24,145 nt of DNA from JBFKQC01 sp041627895 (GCA_041627895.1 JBFKQC010000063.1:1-24145), one strand, 5' to 3'. Positions 1 through 7,759 are shown, counted from the stretch's first letter. Notes: generated by a model not told the origin, from the sequence alone. Made by a program: numbers and translations.

Positions 1-2
1 AC

Positions 3-782
3 ATCACGCCGGGCATGGACGCGGAAGTGTCCAAGGTGTTCCAGCGGATGCTCACCAAGCAGGGGCTGGCCTTCACCCTGGGCGCGGCGGTGCAGGGGGT
101 CGAGGCGACGAAGTCCAAGGCCAAGGTCACCTACAAGCTGCGCAAGGATGACAGCGAGCATGTGATGGACGCCGATGTGGTCCTGGTGGCCACGGGGCGC
201 AAACCCTATACCGACGGGCTGGGGCTCGATGCCCTGGGCGTGAAGATGTCGGATCGCGGACAGATCGAGGTGGACGGGCAGTATCGCACCTCGGTCCAGG
301 GCATCCTGGCGATCGGCGACGCGATCAAGGGCCCGATGCTGGCCCACAAGGCCGAGGACGAGGGCATGGCCGCGGCCGAGGTGGTCGCCGGCCGGCACGG
401 CCACGTGAACTACGGCGTGATCCCGGGCGTGATCTACACCCATCCCGAGGTCTCGACGGTGGGCGAGACGGAGGAAACGCTGAAGCAGGCCGGTCGCGCC
501 TACAAGGTCGGCAAGTTCTCCTTCATGGGCAATGGCCGCGCCAAGGCGAACTTCGCCGGCGACGGCTTCGTCAAGATCCTCGCCGACAAGGAGACCGATC
601 GCATCCTCGGCGCCCATATCATCGGCCCGATGGCGGGCGACCTGATCCACGAGATCTGCGTGGCGATGGAATTCGGCGCCAGCGCCGAGGACCTCGCGAT
701 GACCTGCCACGCCCACCCGACCTATTCCGAGGCGGTGCGCGAGGCGGCGCTGGCCTGCGGCGACGGCGCGATCCACGCCTGA
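3..782 (+). CDS. lpd: Dihydrolipoyl dehydrogenase, C-terminal part (5' end outside window)
   Basis: This is the E3 flavoprotein of 2-oxoacid dehydrogenase complexes, which reoxidises the lipoyl arm with FAD and NAD+ in the cytoplasm. The reading frame is open from base 3, so the first ATG seen (15) is internal and the N-terminal FAD-binding half with the redox disulfide lies upstream. Visible family blocks are VLVATGRKPYTDGL, the second FAD-contact block GILAIGDAIKGPMLAHKAED, the dimerisation domain around HPEVSTVGETEE, and the C-terminal active-site block CHAHPTYSEAVREAA. In that block the second His (codon 714-716) and the Glu five residues later form the His-Glu pair that completes the active site of the partner subunit. 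The protein ends normally. A strong hairpin follows at once, so this is the last gene of its transcript. I cannot tell whether it serves the pyruvate or the 2-oxoglutarate complex. Confidence 0.95.
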   Translation: MTPGMDAEVSKVFQRMLTKQGLAFTLGAAVQGVEATKSKAKVTYKLRKDDSEHVMDADVVLVATGRKPYTDGLGLDALGVKMSDRGQIEVDGQYRTSVQGILAIGDAIKGPMLAHKAEDEGMAAAEVVAGRHGHVNYGVIPGVIYTHPEVSTVGETEETLKQAGRAYKVGKFSFMGNGRAKANFAGDGFVKILADKETDRILGAHIIGPMAGDLIHEICVAMEFGASAEDLAMTCHAHPTYSEAVREAALACGDGAIHA

Positions 783-788
783 GCTTTC

Positions 789-820
789 GGGCGCGGGGAT
801 CGAAGTCCCGCGCCCCCTTT
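789..820 (+). terminator. Probable terminator after lpd
   Basis: A perfect 9-bp GC-rich stem, GGGCGCGGG (789-797) with CCCGCGCCC (807-815), has a 9-nt loop and is followed by CCTTT. It begins seven bases after the lpd stop codon. The T tract is short, as is usual in GC-rich alphaproteobacteria. Confidence 0.65.
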
Positions 821-1152
821 CGCCCCTTCGGGCGGGTCCACCGCACGGTTGGTTAACCCGCCGCTAACGCCCGGCGGCTATACCGCTTTCCCGAAACGTT
901 TCCGCGCGGGGGTTGCGCCCTGCGTGACCAGGTCTTCCGGTCCCGCCGCCCCGCCAGGGGCAGGGACGGCCAAGTGCGTATGTCGGGCGCCCGTCGCGCC
1001 CGGGCCATATGGGGCTCGCCCCACGGATCGCCGACTGGCGGCGCCGCCACTTCCAAGCGATGCAGACCCGCCGCGGGCCGCGGCGGAATCGAGAGGCAGG
1101 GCGCCGCGGGACCGTGTCGACGGTCGCCGCAGGCCGCCCGTTCGCCCGTGCC
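821..1152. other. Non-coding gap between convergent lpd and gabD, with hairpins
   Basis: I see no convincing gene here; the open frames on both strands are low-complexity Arg/Pro/Ala translations typical of GC-rich shadow frames. Two inverted repeats lie on the gabD side: CCGCCGCGG/CCGCGGCGG (1068-1086, one-base centre), and GACCG/CGGTC around TGTCGA (1110-1125). Transcribed from the minus strand, either could end the gabD transcript. Neither has a clear T run. Confidence 0.5.
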
Positions 1153-2631
1153 TCAGACGCTGAGGCAGATGTATTTCAGCTCCAGGTAATCCTCGATCCC
1201 GTGGCGGCTGCCCTCGCGGCCGAGGCCGGATTGCTTGACCCCGCCGAACGGCGCGACCTCGGTCGAGATGATGCCCGTGTTGACGCCGACGATGCCGTAT
1301 TCCAGCCCTTCCTGCACGCGGGTGATGCGGCCGATGTCGCGGGCGTAGAAATACGCGGCCAGTCCGAAGATCGTGGCGTTGGCATAGCCGATCACCTCGT
1401 CCTCGGTCTCGAACCGGAACAGCGGCGCGAGCGGGCCGAAGGTCTCTTCGGTGGCCACCGCCATGTCCTGGGTCACGCCGGTCACGATCGTCGGCTCGAA
1501 GAACAGCCCGCCGAGTTCGTGCGGCCTGCCGCCCAGCGCGACCTTGCCGCCCTTGGCGGTGGCGTCGTCGATATGGCTCTGGACCTTGGCGACCGCGGCC
1601 GCGTCGATCAGCGGGCCGAGCGCGGTGCCGGCGTCCAGCCCGTCGCCCACCTTCATCCTGCCCACCGCCTCGGCCAGCCTGGCGGCGAAGGCGTCGTAGA
1701 CGCCGGCCTGCACGTAAAGCCGGTTGGCGCAGACGCAGGTCTGGCCGTTGTTGCGGTACTTGGACGCGATCGCGCCCTCGACGGCGGCGTCCAGGTCGGC
1801 GTCGTCGAAGACGATGAAGGGCGCGTTGCCGCCAAGCTCCATCGAGCATTTCATCACCTGGTCGGCGGCCTGTTTCAGCAGGATCCGCCCGACCTCGGTC
1901 GAGCCGGTGAACGACAGCTTGCGCACGGCGGGGTTCTCGCAGAACTCCTTGCCGATGCCGGAACTGTCGCTGGACGGGATGATCGACAGCACGCCCTTCG
2001 GCAGCCCGGCACGGTCGGCCAGCACCCCGAGCGCCAGCGCCGAGAGCGGCGTCAGCGTGGGCGGGCGGACGATGATCGCGCAGCCCGCGGCCAGCGCGGG
2101 GCCGACCTTGCGGGTGATCATCGCGTTCGGAAAGTTCCAGGGCGTGATCGCGGCGCAGACCCCGATCGGCTGGCGGATCACGGTGATCCGCTTGTCGGGC
2201 TGGTGGCCGGGGATGGTTTCGCCATAGACCCGCTTGGCCTCTTCGGCGAACCACTCGATGAAGGACGCGCCATAGAGGATCTCGCCCTTCGCCTCGGCCA
2301 CCGGCTTGCCCTGTTCGGCGGTCAGGATCGTGGCCAGGTCGTCGGCGTTCTCGACCATCAGGTTGTACCAGGCGCGCAGGATGTTGGCGCGCTCCTTGGC
2401 GGTGCGGGCGGCCCAGTCCTTCATCGCGGTCTCGGCGCGGGCGATCGCGGCGGCGGTCTCGGCGCGGCCGAGATCGGCCACCCGGGCGATCACGTCGCCG
2501 CGCGCGGGGTTGGTGACGTCGAAGGTCCTGCCGTCGCCGGCGTCGGCCCAGTCGCCCGCGAGATAGGCGCGGGTGGCGAGCAGTTCGGGGTCCTTCAGCA
2601 GGCTGGCGAGATCGGTGGCGGTGTCGAGCAT
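1153..2631 (-). CDS. gabD: NAD(P)-dependent succinate-semialdehyde dehydrogenase
   Basis: The enzyme oxidises succinate semialdehyde to succinate, the last step of the GABA shunt. It is 492 residues, about the usual length. GabD-specific blocks are present throughout: PWNFPNAMITRKVGPALAAGC, FTGSTEVGR (NAD contact), MELGGNAPFIVF with the general base Glu265, NNGQTCVCANR with the nucleophile Cys299, and the C-terminal VNTGIISTEVAPFGGVKQSG. One oddity is that the normally invariant Lys of the LKPA-type cofactor motif is Arg189 (IVRPPTLTP). This Lys contacts the adenosine ribose of the cofactor. The start is supported by a GGGAG ribosome-binding site a few bases upstream. It is transcribed away from the hydrolase gene starting at 2723 and converges on lpd. 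Assignment as GabD is secure; true substrate range is inferred. Confidence 0.92.
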   Translation of the reverse strand: MLDTATDLASLLKDPELLATRAYLAGDWADAGDGRTFDVTNPARGDVIARVADLGRAETAAAIARAETAMKDWAARTAKERANILRAWYNLMVENADDLATILTAEQGKPVAEAKGEILYGASFIEWFAEEAKRVYGETIPGHQPDKRITVIRQPIGVCAAITPWNFPNAMITRKVGPALAAGCAIIVRPPTLTPLSALALGVLADRAGLPKGVLSIIPSSDSSGIGKEFCENPAVRKLSFTGSTEVGRILLKQAADQVMKCSMELGGNAPFIVFDDADLDAAVEGAIASKYRNNGQTCVCANRLYVQAGVYDAFAARLAEAVGRMKVGDGLDAGTALGPLIDAAAVAKVQSHIDDATAKGGKVALGGRPHELGGLFFEPTIVTGVTQDMAVATEETFGPLAPLFRFETEDEVIGYANATIFGLAAYFYARDIGRITRVQEGLEYGIVGVNTGIISTEVAPFGGVKQSGLGREGSRHGIEDYLELKYICLSV

Positions 2632-2722
2632 GTCTGTCTCCCTTTACCTGGCCGTGACGCGGCCATGGGCGCGGCGCCCTTGTCGCGCTATGAGGGGCGA
2701 CATGCAAGACGGGGAATGCGCG

Positions 2723-3523
2723 ATGGACCTGACCGACGCCTACGAAAACGGCGCCTATATTCCCGGCGCGGCGGAGTATCCCGCGCGCTGGGCCGCGGCG
2801 GCGGCGGCGTTCCGCGCATCGCTGGGCGCGCGGGCGCGGTGCGACCTGGCCTACGGGCCGGGCGCGCGCGAGCGGTTCGACCTCATGCTGCCCGCGGGCG
2901 CAGCCCGCGGTCTTCTGGTCTTCGTCCATGGCGGGTACTGGCTGCGTTTCGGCAGGTCGGACTGGTCGCACCTGGCCGCCGGGCCGCTGGCGCGCGGCTG
3001 GGCGGTGGCGATGCCGGGCTACACGCTGGCGCCGGAAATCCGGATCGCCGGCATCACCCGGCAGATCGCGGCGGCGCTGGCCGCGGCGGCCGGCGAGGTC
3101 GCGGGCCCGATCGTCGTCACCGGGCATTCGGCGGGCGGGCATCTGTCGGCGCGGATGCGCTGCCGCGACGTGGCCCTGCCGGAACCTGCGGCGGCGCGGC
3201 TGGCGCGGGTGGTGCCGATCTCGCCGCTTGCCGACCTGCGGCCGCTGATGAGGACGGCGATGAACGCGGACCTGCGGCTCGACGCGGCCGAGGCGGCGGC
3301 CGAGAGCCCGGCGCTGTGCCAGGACCTGCGGGCCGCGGACTGCGTGGTCTGGGTCGGCGCCGAGGATCGGCCGGCCTTCCACGACCAGGCGCACCGGCTT
3401 GCGCGGGCCTGGCCGGACGCGCGGCTGCGGGTGGCGCCGGGGCGGCACCATTTCGACGAGATCGCCGAGATGGAGGCGGCCGAAAGCCCGCTGACCGAGG
3501 CGCTGGTCGGCGGCATCGCGTGA
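2723..3523 (+). CDS. Alpha/beta hydrolase, kynurenine-formamidase (KynB)-like
   Basis: This is a 266-residue cytoplasmic serine hydrolase of the esterase/arylformamidase type. It has the oxyanion-hole motif HGGYW (69-73), the nucleophile elbow GHSAGG with Ser136, a likely acid Asp215 in GAEDRP and a likely catalytic His in GRHHFDEI (242 or 243). The block PISPLADLRPLMRTAMNADLRLD is typical of kynurenine-formamidase-like hydrolases, which cleave N-formylkynurenine in tryptophan breakdown. No other kynurenine-pathway gene is in the window, so the substrate stays open. I chose ATG 2723, which has GGGGAA about seven bases upstream. ATG 2702, preceded by AGGGG, is a credible alternative adding seven residues. 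It diverges from gabD across a 91-base gap that must hold both promoters. Confidence 0.8.
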   Translation: MDLTDAYENGAYIPGAAEYPARWAAAAAAFRASLGARARCDLAYGPGARERFDLMLPAGAARGLLVFVHGGYWLRFGRSDWSHLAAGPLARGWAVAMPGYTLAPEIRIAGITRQIAAALAAAAGEVAGPIVVTGHSAGGHLSARMRCRDVALPEPAAARLARVVPISPLADLRPLMRTAMNADLRLDAAEAAAESPALCQDLRAADCVVWVGAEDRPAFHDQAHRLARAWPDARLRVAPGRHHFDEIAEMEAAESPLTEALVGGIA

Positions 3524-3535
3524 TCCGAAGGAGCG

Positions 3536-3593
3536 CCTGCGGCGCGCAGGGACCTCCCCATCCTCGGCTTCGCCTGCGGCGGGGCCCCGCCGC
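3536..3593. repeat. Hairpin pair and short dispersed repeat between convergent genes
   Basis: The gap 3524-3688 holds a small hairpin, CCTGC/GCAGG (3536-3550), then a perfect 18-bp palindrome GCGGCGGGGCCCCGCCGC (3576-3593). Between them is CTCGGCTTCGCCTGCG (3563-3578), which recurs exactly at 10426-10441 in another structured gap. The location between two convergent stop codons suits bidirectional termination. Confidence 0.55.
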
Positions 3594-3688
3594 CCCTGGC
3601 GGCCGTGGCGCTGGGTGGCGGACGCGGGCGCGATTTGCCGCGGCGGGAGCGTCCGGCGGAGGCATTTCCGGGCCGGAGACGCGGCCGG

Positions 3689-4684
3689 TCAGGGCGTGCC
3701 GAAGCGATCCCGCCAGGTGGCGACCGGGTCGTTTTCGGCGGCGGTCGCGTGGTAGACGCCGCGAGCGATGGCGCGGGCGAGGCACATGGCCGCCGCGTGG
3801 CCGATCAGCATCGTGTCGAGGAACGGGTCGCCCAGCGGACGCGCGCCGGTCGCCGCCGCGAAGACCAGATCGCCGTCGAACGGCGTGTGGCTGGGCACGA
3901 TGGCGCGCGCGATCCCGTCATGGGCGGCGGTGGCCACGCGCTTGGCCTGGGCCTGGGTCAGGTCGGCGTCGGTGGCGACGATCGCGATGGCGGTGTTCCC
4001 GCCCGGGTTGACCCGCGTTCTCAGCGCAGCCAGCGGGTCGGGCGGGGTGCCGGGCCCGAGGCCGCCGAATTCGTCGCCGACCTCGAAGGGCGCGGCCCAG
4101 AAATGCGGACCCTCGCCCATCAGCACCGACCCGATCGGGTTGATCGCGACGATGGCGCCCACGGTGGTGCTGTTTTCCAGCACGACCGAGGCCGAACCGA
4201 GGCCGCCCTTGACGTCGAAGCAGTTGGCGCCGGTGCCGGCGCCGGCGGTGCCGATCGCGAAGTCGCGGCCCGCGCCTTGCAGCGCGCGGGCGCCGAGCGC
4301 GGCATAGGGGTTTTCGTGCCAGGTCTTGTCGCCGCCGTTCAGCAGGTCGATGAGGATCGCGCCAGGCACGATGGGGACGTTCTGGCCGCGCACCTCGAAG
4401 CCGCGGCCCTGCGCGCGCAGCGCGTTGGCCACGCCCGAGGCGGCGTCGAGGCCCAGCGCCGACCCGCCCGACAGGACCAGCGCGTCGGCCTGCTGTACCA
4501 GGTTCTCGGGCGCCAGAAGGTCGGTCTCGCGCGTGCCAGGCGCGCCGCCCATGACATGCACCGCGGCGGTAAAGGGGGCGTCGGCGGTCAGCACCGTGCA
4601 GCCGGTCTTGATCACATGGTCCTCGGCGTTGCCGACGAGGATGCCGGCGACGTCGGTGATCAGGTTTCTCGGCCCGGGACGCAT
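3689..4684 (-). CDS. P1 family (S58) peptidase, DmpA/NylC-type N-terminal-nucleophile hydrolase
   Basis: This family covers L-aminopeptidase D-Ala-esterase DmpA, beta-peptidyl aminopeptidases and the nylon-oligomer hydrolase NylC. The precursor cleaves itself so that a new N-terminal Ser or Thr becomes the nucleophile. The 331-residue protein has the family's N-terminal ITDVAGILVGNAED, the glycine-rich VLSGGSALGLDAASG (70-84), NCFDVKGGLGSAS (154-166) and INPIGSVLMGEG (181-192). The likely self-cleavage site is Asn230-Thr231 in GGNTAIAIVATDA, the same Asn-Thr pair used by NylC. Its ATG overlaps the stop of the upstream SDR gene (TGATG at 4686-4682), so the two are translationally coupled. The real substrate, peptide or amide, is unknown. 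Confidence 0.88.
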   Translation of the reverse strand: MRPGPRNLITDVAGILVGNAEDHVIKTGCTVLTADAPFTAAVHVMGGAPGTRETDLLAPENLVQQADALVLSGGSALGLDAASGVANALRAQGRGFEVRGQNVPIVPGAILIDLLNGGDKTWHENPYAALGARALQGAGRDFAIGTAGAGTGANCFDVKGGLGSASVVLENSTTVGAIVAINPIGSVLMGEGPHFWAAPFEVGDEFGGLGPGTPPDPLAALRTRVNPGGNTAIAIVATDADLTQAQAKRVATAAHDGIARAIVPSHTPFDGDLVFAAATGARPLGDPFLDTMLIGHAAAMCLARAIARGVYHATAAENDPVATWRDRFGTP

Positions 4685-5424
4685 CAGATGCAGCGCCCGC
4701 CGTCCACTTCCATCGCGACGCCGGTGATCATGCCCGCCTCGTCCGAGCACAGATAGCAGGCGGCGTTGCCGAGGTCCTCGGGCGTCGAGAACCGCCCGAG
4801 CGGGATCGTCGCCAGGAACGCGGCGCGGCGTTCCGGCGTGTCCTCGCCGAGGAAGCTTTTCAGCAGCGGCGTCTCGCCGGCGACCGGGCAGAGCGCGTTG
4901 ACCCGGATGCCGTGGGGCGCCAGTTCCACGGCCATCGCCTTGGTGGCGGTGATCACCCAGCCTTTCGAGGCGTTGTACCAGTTCAGGTTCGGGCGCGGCG
5001 AAAGCCCGGCGGTCGAGGCGATGTTGAGAATCGCGCCGGTCCGGCGCGACTTCATGTGGCCGACCAGGTGCCTGGCGGTCAGGTAGACGGATTTCGCGTT
5101 CACCGCGAGGACGCGGTCGAACTGGTCCTCTGGGACGTCCTCCATCGGCATCGGCAGATGGGTGATCCCGGCGTTGTTCACCAGGATGTCGACATGGCCG
5201 AGCCGGTCGAGCGCCGCGGCCATCATCGCCGCGACGCCGGCGCCGTCGGCGACGTCGACGGCCTGCGCGATGCCGTCCACCTCGGCGGCGATCGTCCGGG
5301 CGGCGGCCTCGTCGATGTCGGCGACCATGACGCGGGCGCCCTCGGCGGCGAACTTGCGCGCGATCCCGGCGCCGAAGCCCGAGCCGCCGCCGGTGACGAT
5401 CGCCGTCTTGTGCTGCAGTCGCAT
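4684..5424 (-). CDS. Short-chain dehydrogenase/reductase (SDR)
   Basis: This is a 246-residue classical SDR oxidoreductase, FabG/glucose-1-dehydrogenase-like in length. It shows the nucleotide-binding motif TGGGSGFG (11-18), NNAG (83-86), and the catalytic set Asn109, Ser137, Tyr150 and Lys154 (YNASK). An acidic pair at the end of the second strand (ADID, residues 35-38) favours NAD(H) over NADP(H). The C-terminal TGVAMEVDGGRCI is typical. The start has an excellent GGGAGAGGA ribosome-binding site. It is the first gene of a two-gene unit with the P1 peptidase and is divergent from the VOC gene at 5491. The short shared gap holds GTAACTTAC (5450-5458), a small inverted repeat that could be an operator. 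Substrate is not deducible. Confidence 0.9.
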   Translation of the reverse strand: MRLQHKTAIVTGGGSGFGAGIARKFAAEGARVMVADIDEAAARTIAAEVDGIAQAVDVADGAGVAAMMAAALDRLGHVDILVNNAGITHLPMPMEDVPEDQFDRVLAVNAKSVYLTARHLVGHMKSRRTGAILNIASTAGLSPRPNLNWYNASKGWVITATKAMAVELAPHGIRVNALCPVAGETPLLKSFLGEDTPERRAAFLATIPLGRFSTPEDLGNAACYLCSDEAGMITGVAMEVDGGRCI

Positions 5425-5490
5425 CGCATCCTCTCCCGCGGGTTTCGTGGTAACTTACAGCCGGCGGCGGGATCGACAAGGAGGCAGGCG

Positions 5491-5838
5491 ATGATCACCG
5501 GGATGCACATGACGCTGTTTTCGAGGGACGCCGAGGCGGACCGGGCGTTCTTTCGCGACGTGCTGGGGTTTGCCCATGTGGACGCGGGCGGCGGCTGGCT
5601 GATCTTCGCCGCGCCGCCGGCCGAGGTCGCGGTGCATCCCGACGAGGCGGGCGGGCGGCAGCAGGTCTATCTGATGGTCGAGGACATCGCGGCGTTCCGG
5701 GCGGCGATGGCGGCGAAGGGCGTGACGGTGTCCGAACCCGCCGACGAAGGCTGGGGGCTTCTGTCGACGCTGACGCTGCCGGGCGGCGCGGGGCTGGGGG
5801 TCTACCAGCCGCGCCACGCGCTGGCGCCGCGCGGCTGA
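5491..5838 (+). CDS. VOC (glyoxalase/bleomycin-resistance) family protein
   Basis: This is a 115-residue single-module protein of the vicinal oxygen chelate superfamily. It has the N-terminal beta strand MHMTLFSRD, the FFRDVLGFAHVD helix-strand block, VYLMVEDIAAFRAAMAAKGV and the terminal LGVYQPRH. Such proteins dimerise and use a His/Glu-bound metal, but members range from lyases to dioxygenases and binding proteins. His6 is a candidate ligand, and the usual terminal Glu is not obvious. The start at 5491 follows a near-ideal AAGGAGG (5478-5484) with a six-base gap. It reads toward the creatinase gene, separated from it by a 174-base structured gap. Function is open. Confidence 0.85.
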   Translation: MITGMHMTLFSRDAEADRAFFRDVLGFAHVDAGGGWLIFAAPPAEVAVHPDEAGGRQQVYLMVEDIAAFRAAMAAKGVTVSEPADEGWGLLSTLTLPGGAGLGVYQPRHALAPRG

Positions 5839-5909
5839 CGCTTTCGGGCCGGGGATGGCGCAAACGGGCCAGCGCGCGGCCCGCCCCGGGACTATGGCAG
5901 GCGCGAGCC

Positions 5910-5994
5910 CCGGCGATGGCGTCGCCGGACCAAAGGCTCGCAATCGTCCTGAACGCCGGGATCTTTGGTGGTCCGGGCGGTTCGGCCCCGGACC
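5910..5994 (+). promoter_or_regulatory. Two hairpins in the creatinase leader region
   Basis: CCGGCGA/TCGCCGG (5910-5928) and GGTCCGGG/CCCGGACC (5970-5994, nine-base loop) are perfect stems in the 174-base gap between the VOC stop and the creatinase start. The second ends eight bases before the GGAGG ribosome-binding site (6002-6006). The first may end the VOC transcript; the second could be an operator or a leader structure. No ribosome-binding leader peptide or known riboswitch is recognisable. Confidence 0.4.
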
Positions 5995-6012
5995 GATATC
6001 TGGAGGTCGACG

Positions 6013-7245
6013 ATGACGGTGCATACCCCTGAACTTTCCCCCGCGCGGCCTGCGCATTTCCGCTTTGCGAATGGCGAGAAGGCGGCCCTGCCGTTTGCGA
6101 TGGAGGAATACGAGGCGCGGCTGGCGGGCCTGCGGCGCGCGATGGCCGAGGCGGGCATCGAGGCGGCGGTGCTGACCTCGATGCAGAACGTCGCCTATTA
6201 TTCGGGCTTTCTCTACTGCGCCTTCGGGCGGCCCTATGCGCTGGTGGTGACTGCGGGCGACGCGGTGACGGTCAGCGCCGGGATCGACGGCGGCCAGCCC
6301 TGGCGGCGCTCGGCCTGGGACAGCCTGACCTATACCGACTGGGCGCGCGACAACTTCTGGCGCGCGGTGGCCCATGTGGCCGGCACGGGCCGGCGGATCG
6401 GATTCGAGGCGGATCACCTGAGCGTCGAGCAGTCCGCCAGGCTCGGGGCTTATCTTGCACCGGCGGCGACGCTCGACATCGCGCCGGCCACGATGCGGCA
6501 GCGGATGCGGAAGTCGGCGGCCGAGATCGCGCTGATCCGCGCAGGCGCCGCGGTGGCGGACCTGGGCGGCCATGCGATCCGCGAGGCGGTGCGCGAGGGC
6601 GCGCGCGAGATCGACGTGGCGATGGCGGGCCGGGACGCGATGGAGCTGGAGATCGCGGCGCGGTTTCCGGACGCCGAGTACCGCGACACCTGGGTCTGGT
6701 TCCAGTCGGGGCCGAACACCGACGGCGCGCACAACCCGGTGACCGGGCGGGCGCTGCGGCGCGGCGACATCCTGTCGCTGAACACCTTCCCGATGATTTC
6801 GGGCTATTACACGGCGCTGGAACGCACGATGTTCCTTGGCGAGCCGGACGCCGAGAGCCTGCGGCTGTGGCAGGCGAACATCGGCGCGCACGAACTGGGG
6901 CTGGCGCTGATCCGGCCGGGCGCGCGGTGCTGCGACATCACCGCGGCGCTGAACGAATATTTCGCCGAGCGCGGCCTGCTCGACTATCGCAGCTTCGGCT
7001 ATGGCCATTCCTTCGGGGTGCTCAGCCACTATTACGGCCGCGAGGCGGGGCTGGAGCTGCGCGAGGATGTCGAGACGGTGCTGGAACCCGGGCACGTGGT
7101 CTCGATGGAGCCGATGTTGACGGTCCCGGCAGGGATGCCGGGCGCCGGCGGCTACCGCGAGCACGATATCCTGATCGTGACCGAGGACGGCGCCGAGAAC
7201 ATCACCGGCTATCCATACGGGCCGAAGTTCAACGTGGTGGGCTGA
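6013..7245 (+). CDS. creA: Creatinase (creatine amidinohydrolase)
   Basis: Creatinase hydrolyses creatine to sarcosine and urea and belongs to the pita-bread (M24 peptidase) fold, but works without metal. The 410-residue protein matches the Pseudomonas enzyme I know almost block for block: FLYCAFGRPYALVVT, NIDGGQPWRR-like IDGGQPWRR (91-99), YTDWARDN, TWVWFQSGPNTDGAHNPVT, MISGYYTALERTMFL, SFGYGHSFGVLSHYYGREAG and GAGGYREHDILIV. His240 in DGAHNPVT corresponds to the catalytic His232 of that enzyme. The start follows GGAGG (6002-6006) by six bases. No creatininase, sarcosine oxidase or transporter gene lies alongside, so the rest of the creatine route must be elsewhere. The identification is strong. 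Confidence 0.94.
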   Translation: MTVHTPELSPARPAHFRFANGEKAALPFAMEEYEARLAGLRRAMAEAGIEAAVLTSMQNVAYYSGFLYCAFGRPYALVVTAGDAVTVSAGIDGGQPWRRSAWDSLTYTDWARDNFWRAVAHVAGTGRRIGFEADHLSVEQSARLGAYLAPAATLDIAPATMRQRMRKSAAEIALIRAGAAVADLGGHAIREAVREGAREIDVAMAGRDAMELEIAARFPDAEYRDTWVWFQSGPNTDGAHNPVTGRALRRGDILSLNTFPMISGYYTALERTMFLGEPDAESLRLWQANIGAHELGLALIRPGARCCDITAALNEYFAERGLLDYRSFGYGHSFGVLSHYYGREAGLELREDVETVLEPGHVVSMEPMLTVPAGMPGAGGYREHDILIVTEDGAENITGYPYGPKFNVVG

Positions 7246-7255
7246 GTTTCGCCCC

Positions 7256-7285
7256 GCCCCGGCGCGGAAGATTCCGTGCCGGGGC
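7256..7285. terminator. Bidirectional terminator between creatinase and the GlsB-like gene
   Basis: GCCCCGGC (7256-7263) pairs with GCCGGGGC (7278-7285). Pairing continues inward through GCGGAA/TTCCGT with a single G-T pair, giving a stem of about 14 bp. It lies between two convergent stop codons ten and twenty bases away. There is no T run. Confidence 0.6.
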
Positions 7286-7305
7286 AGCCCCGCGCCGGCG
7301 GGACC

Positions 7306-7563
7306 TCAGCCCGCGCGGCGCACCAGCCGGATCACGAACAGGAAGATGACCGCGCCGATCGTGGCGTGAACGATCGACATGATCGGCCCGCCGCCCGCGC
7401 CGAGGCCCACCGCGGGCAGCACCAGGCCGGCGACGAAGGCGCCGATGATGCCGACGATGATGTTGCCCAGAAGCCCGAATCCCCCGCCGCGCATCAATTG
7501 CCCGGCGAGCCACCCGGCCACGCCGCCGATGATCAGCGCCGCGATCAGTCCGCCCAAGGTCAT
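7306..7563 (-). CDS. GlsB/YeaQ/YmgE-family small membrane protein
   Basis: An 85-residue, glycine-rich inner-membrane protein with three predicted helices: roughly 3-23, 30-51 (GNIIVGIIGAFVAGLVLP) and 61-80 (IMSIVHATIGAVIFLFVIRL), closing with RLVRRAG. The pattern GGVAGWLAGQLMRG followed by GNIIVGIIGA is diagnostic of the family once called transglycosylase-associated proteins. Members are often induced by general or envelope stress, and their molecular role is not established. A strong AAAGGAGG ribosome-binding site lies seven bases before the ATG. It is divergent from the large operon starting at 7760, so both could answer to signals in the shared 196-base gap. Confidence 0.92.
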   Translation of the reverse strand: MTLGGLIAALIIGGVAGWLAGQLMRGGGFGLLGNIIVGIIGAFVAGLVLPAVGLGAGGGPIMSIVHATIGAVIFLFVIRLVRRAG

Positions 7564-7759
7564 GTCGTGTCCTCCTTTGTCGATTCCGGGGCGCCGTTCG
7601 CGGATGCCGCCGGTTCGCCGGGAGAATAGCCTAAATTCCCGTTTCGAAAAGGTAATCCCGGGAAACCGGCTGTAATGGCCGGGAAATTTCCTATGCCGGG
7701 GCGTTAAATGGGTCTAAGAAATCCCTATCTGACCAAGGATTGCCTGACAGGGAGCATTC
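7564..7759. promoter_or_regulatory. Divergent promoter region, AT-richer than its surroundings
   Basis: This gap separates the GlsB-like gene (minus) and the nine-gene operon (plus). It is locally AT-rich and holds a perfect palindrome GGAAATTTCC (7682-7691). A possible minus-strand -10 box TATTCT (complement of 7623-7628) would suit the GlsB-like gene, but no good -35 accompanies it. An AGGGAGC ribosome-binding site precedes 7760. Promoter assignments here are tentative. Confidence 0.35.

Noticed and set aside
853..867. TTAA-N7-CTAA resembling a CtrA box
   Set aside because: One mismatch to TTAA-N7-TTAA, and it lies between two convergent genes with no promoter or gene downstream for it to control.
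878..4011. Very long open frames overlapping gabD and the hydrolase on other frames
   Set aside because: Their translations are Arg/Pro/Gly/Ala-rich without motifs, as expected for shadows of real genes in GC-rich DNA.
7682..7705. GGAAA-N15-CGTT resembling an EcfG general-stress promoter
   Set aside because: The spacer is shorter than the usual 16-17 and the -35 differs at its last base. I would not call a promoter without a mapped start.
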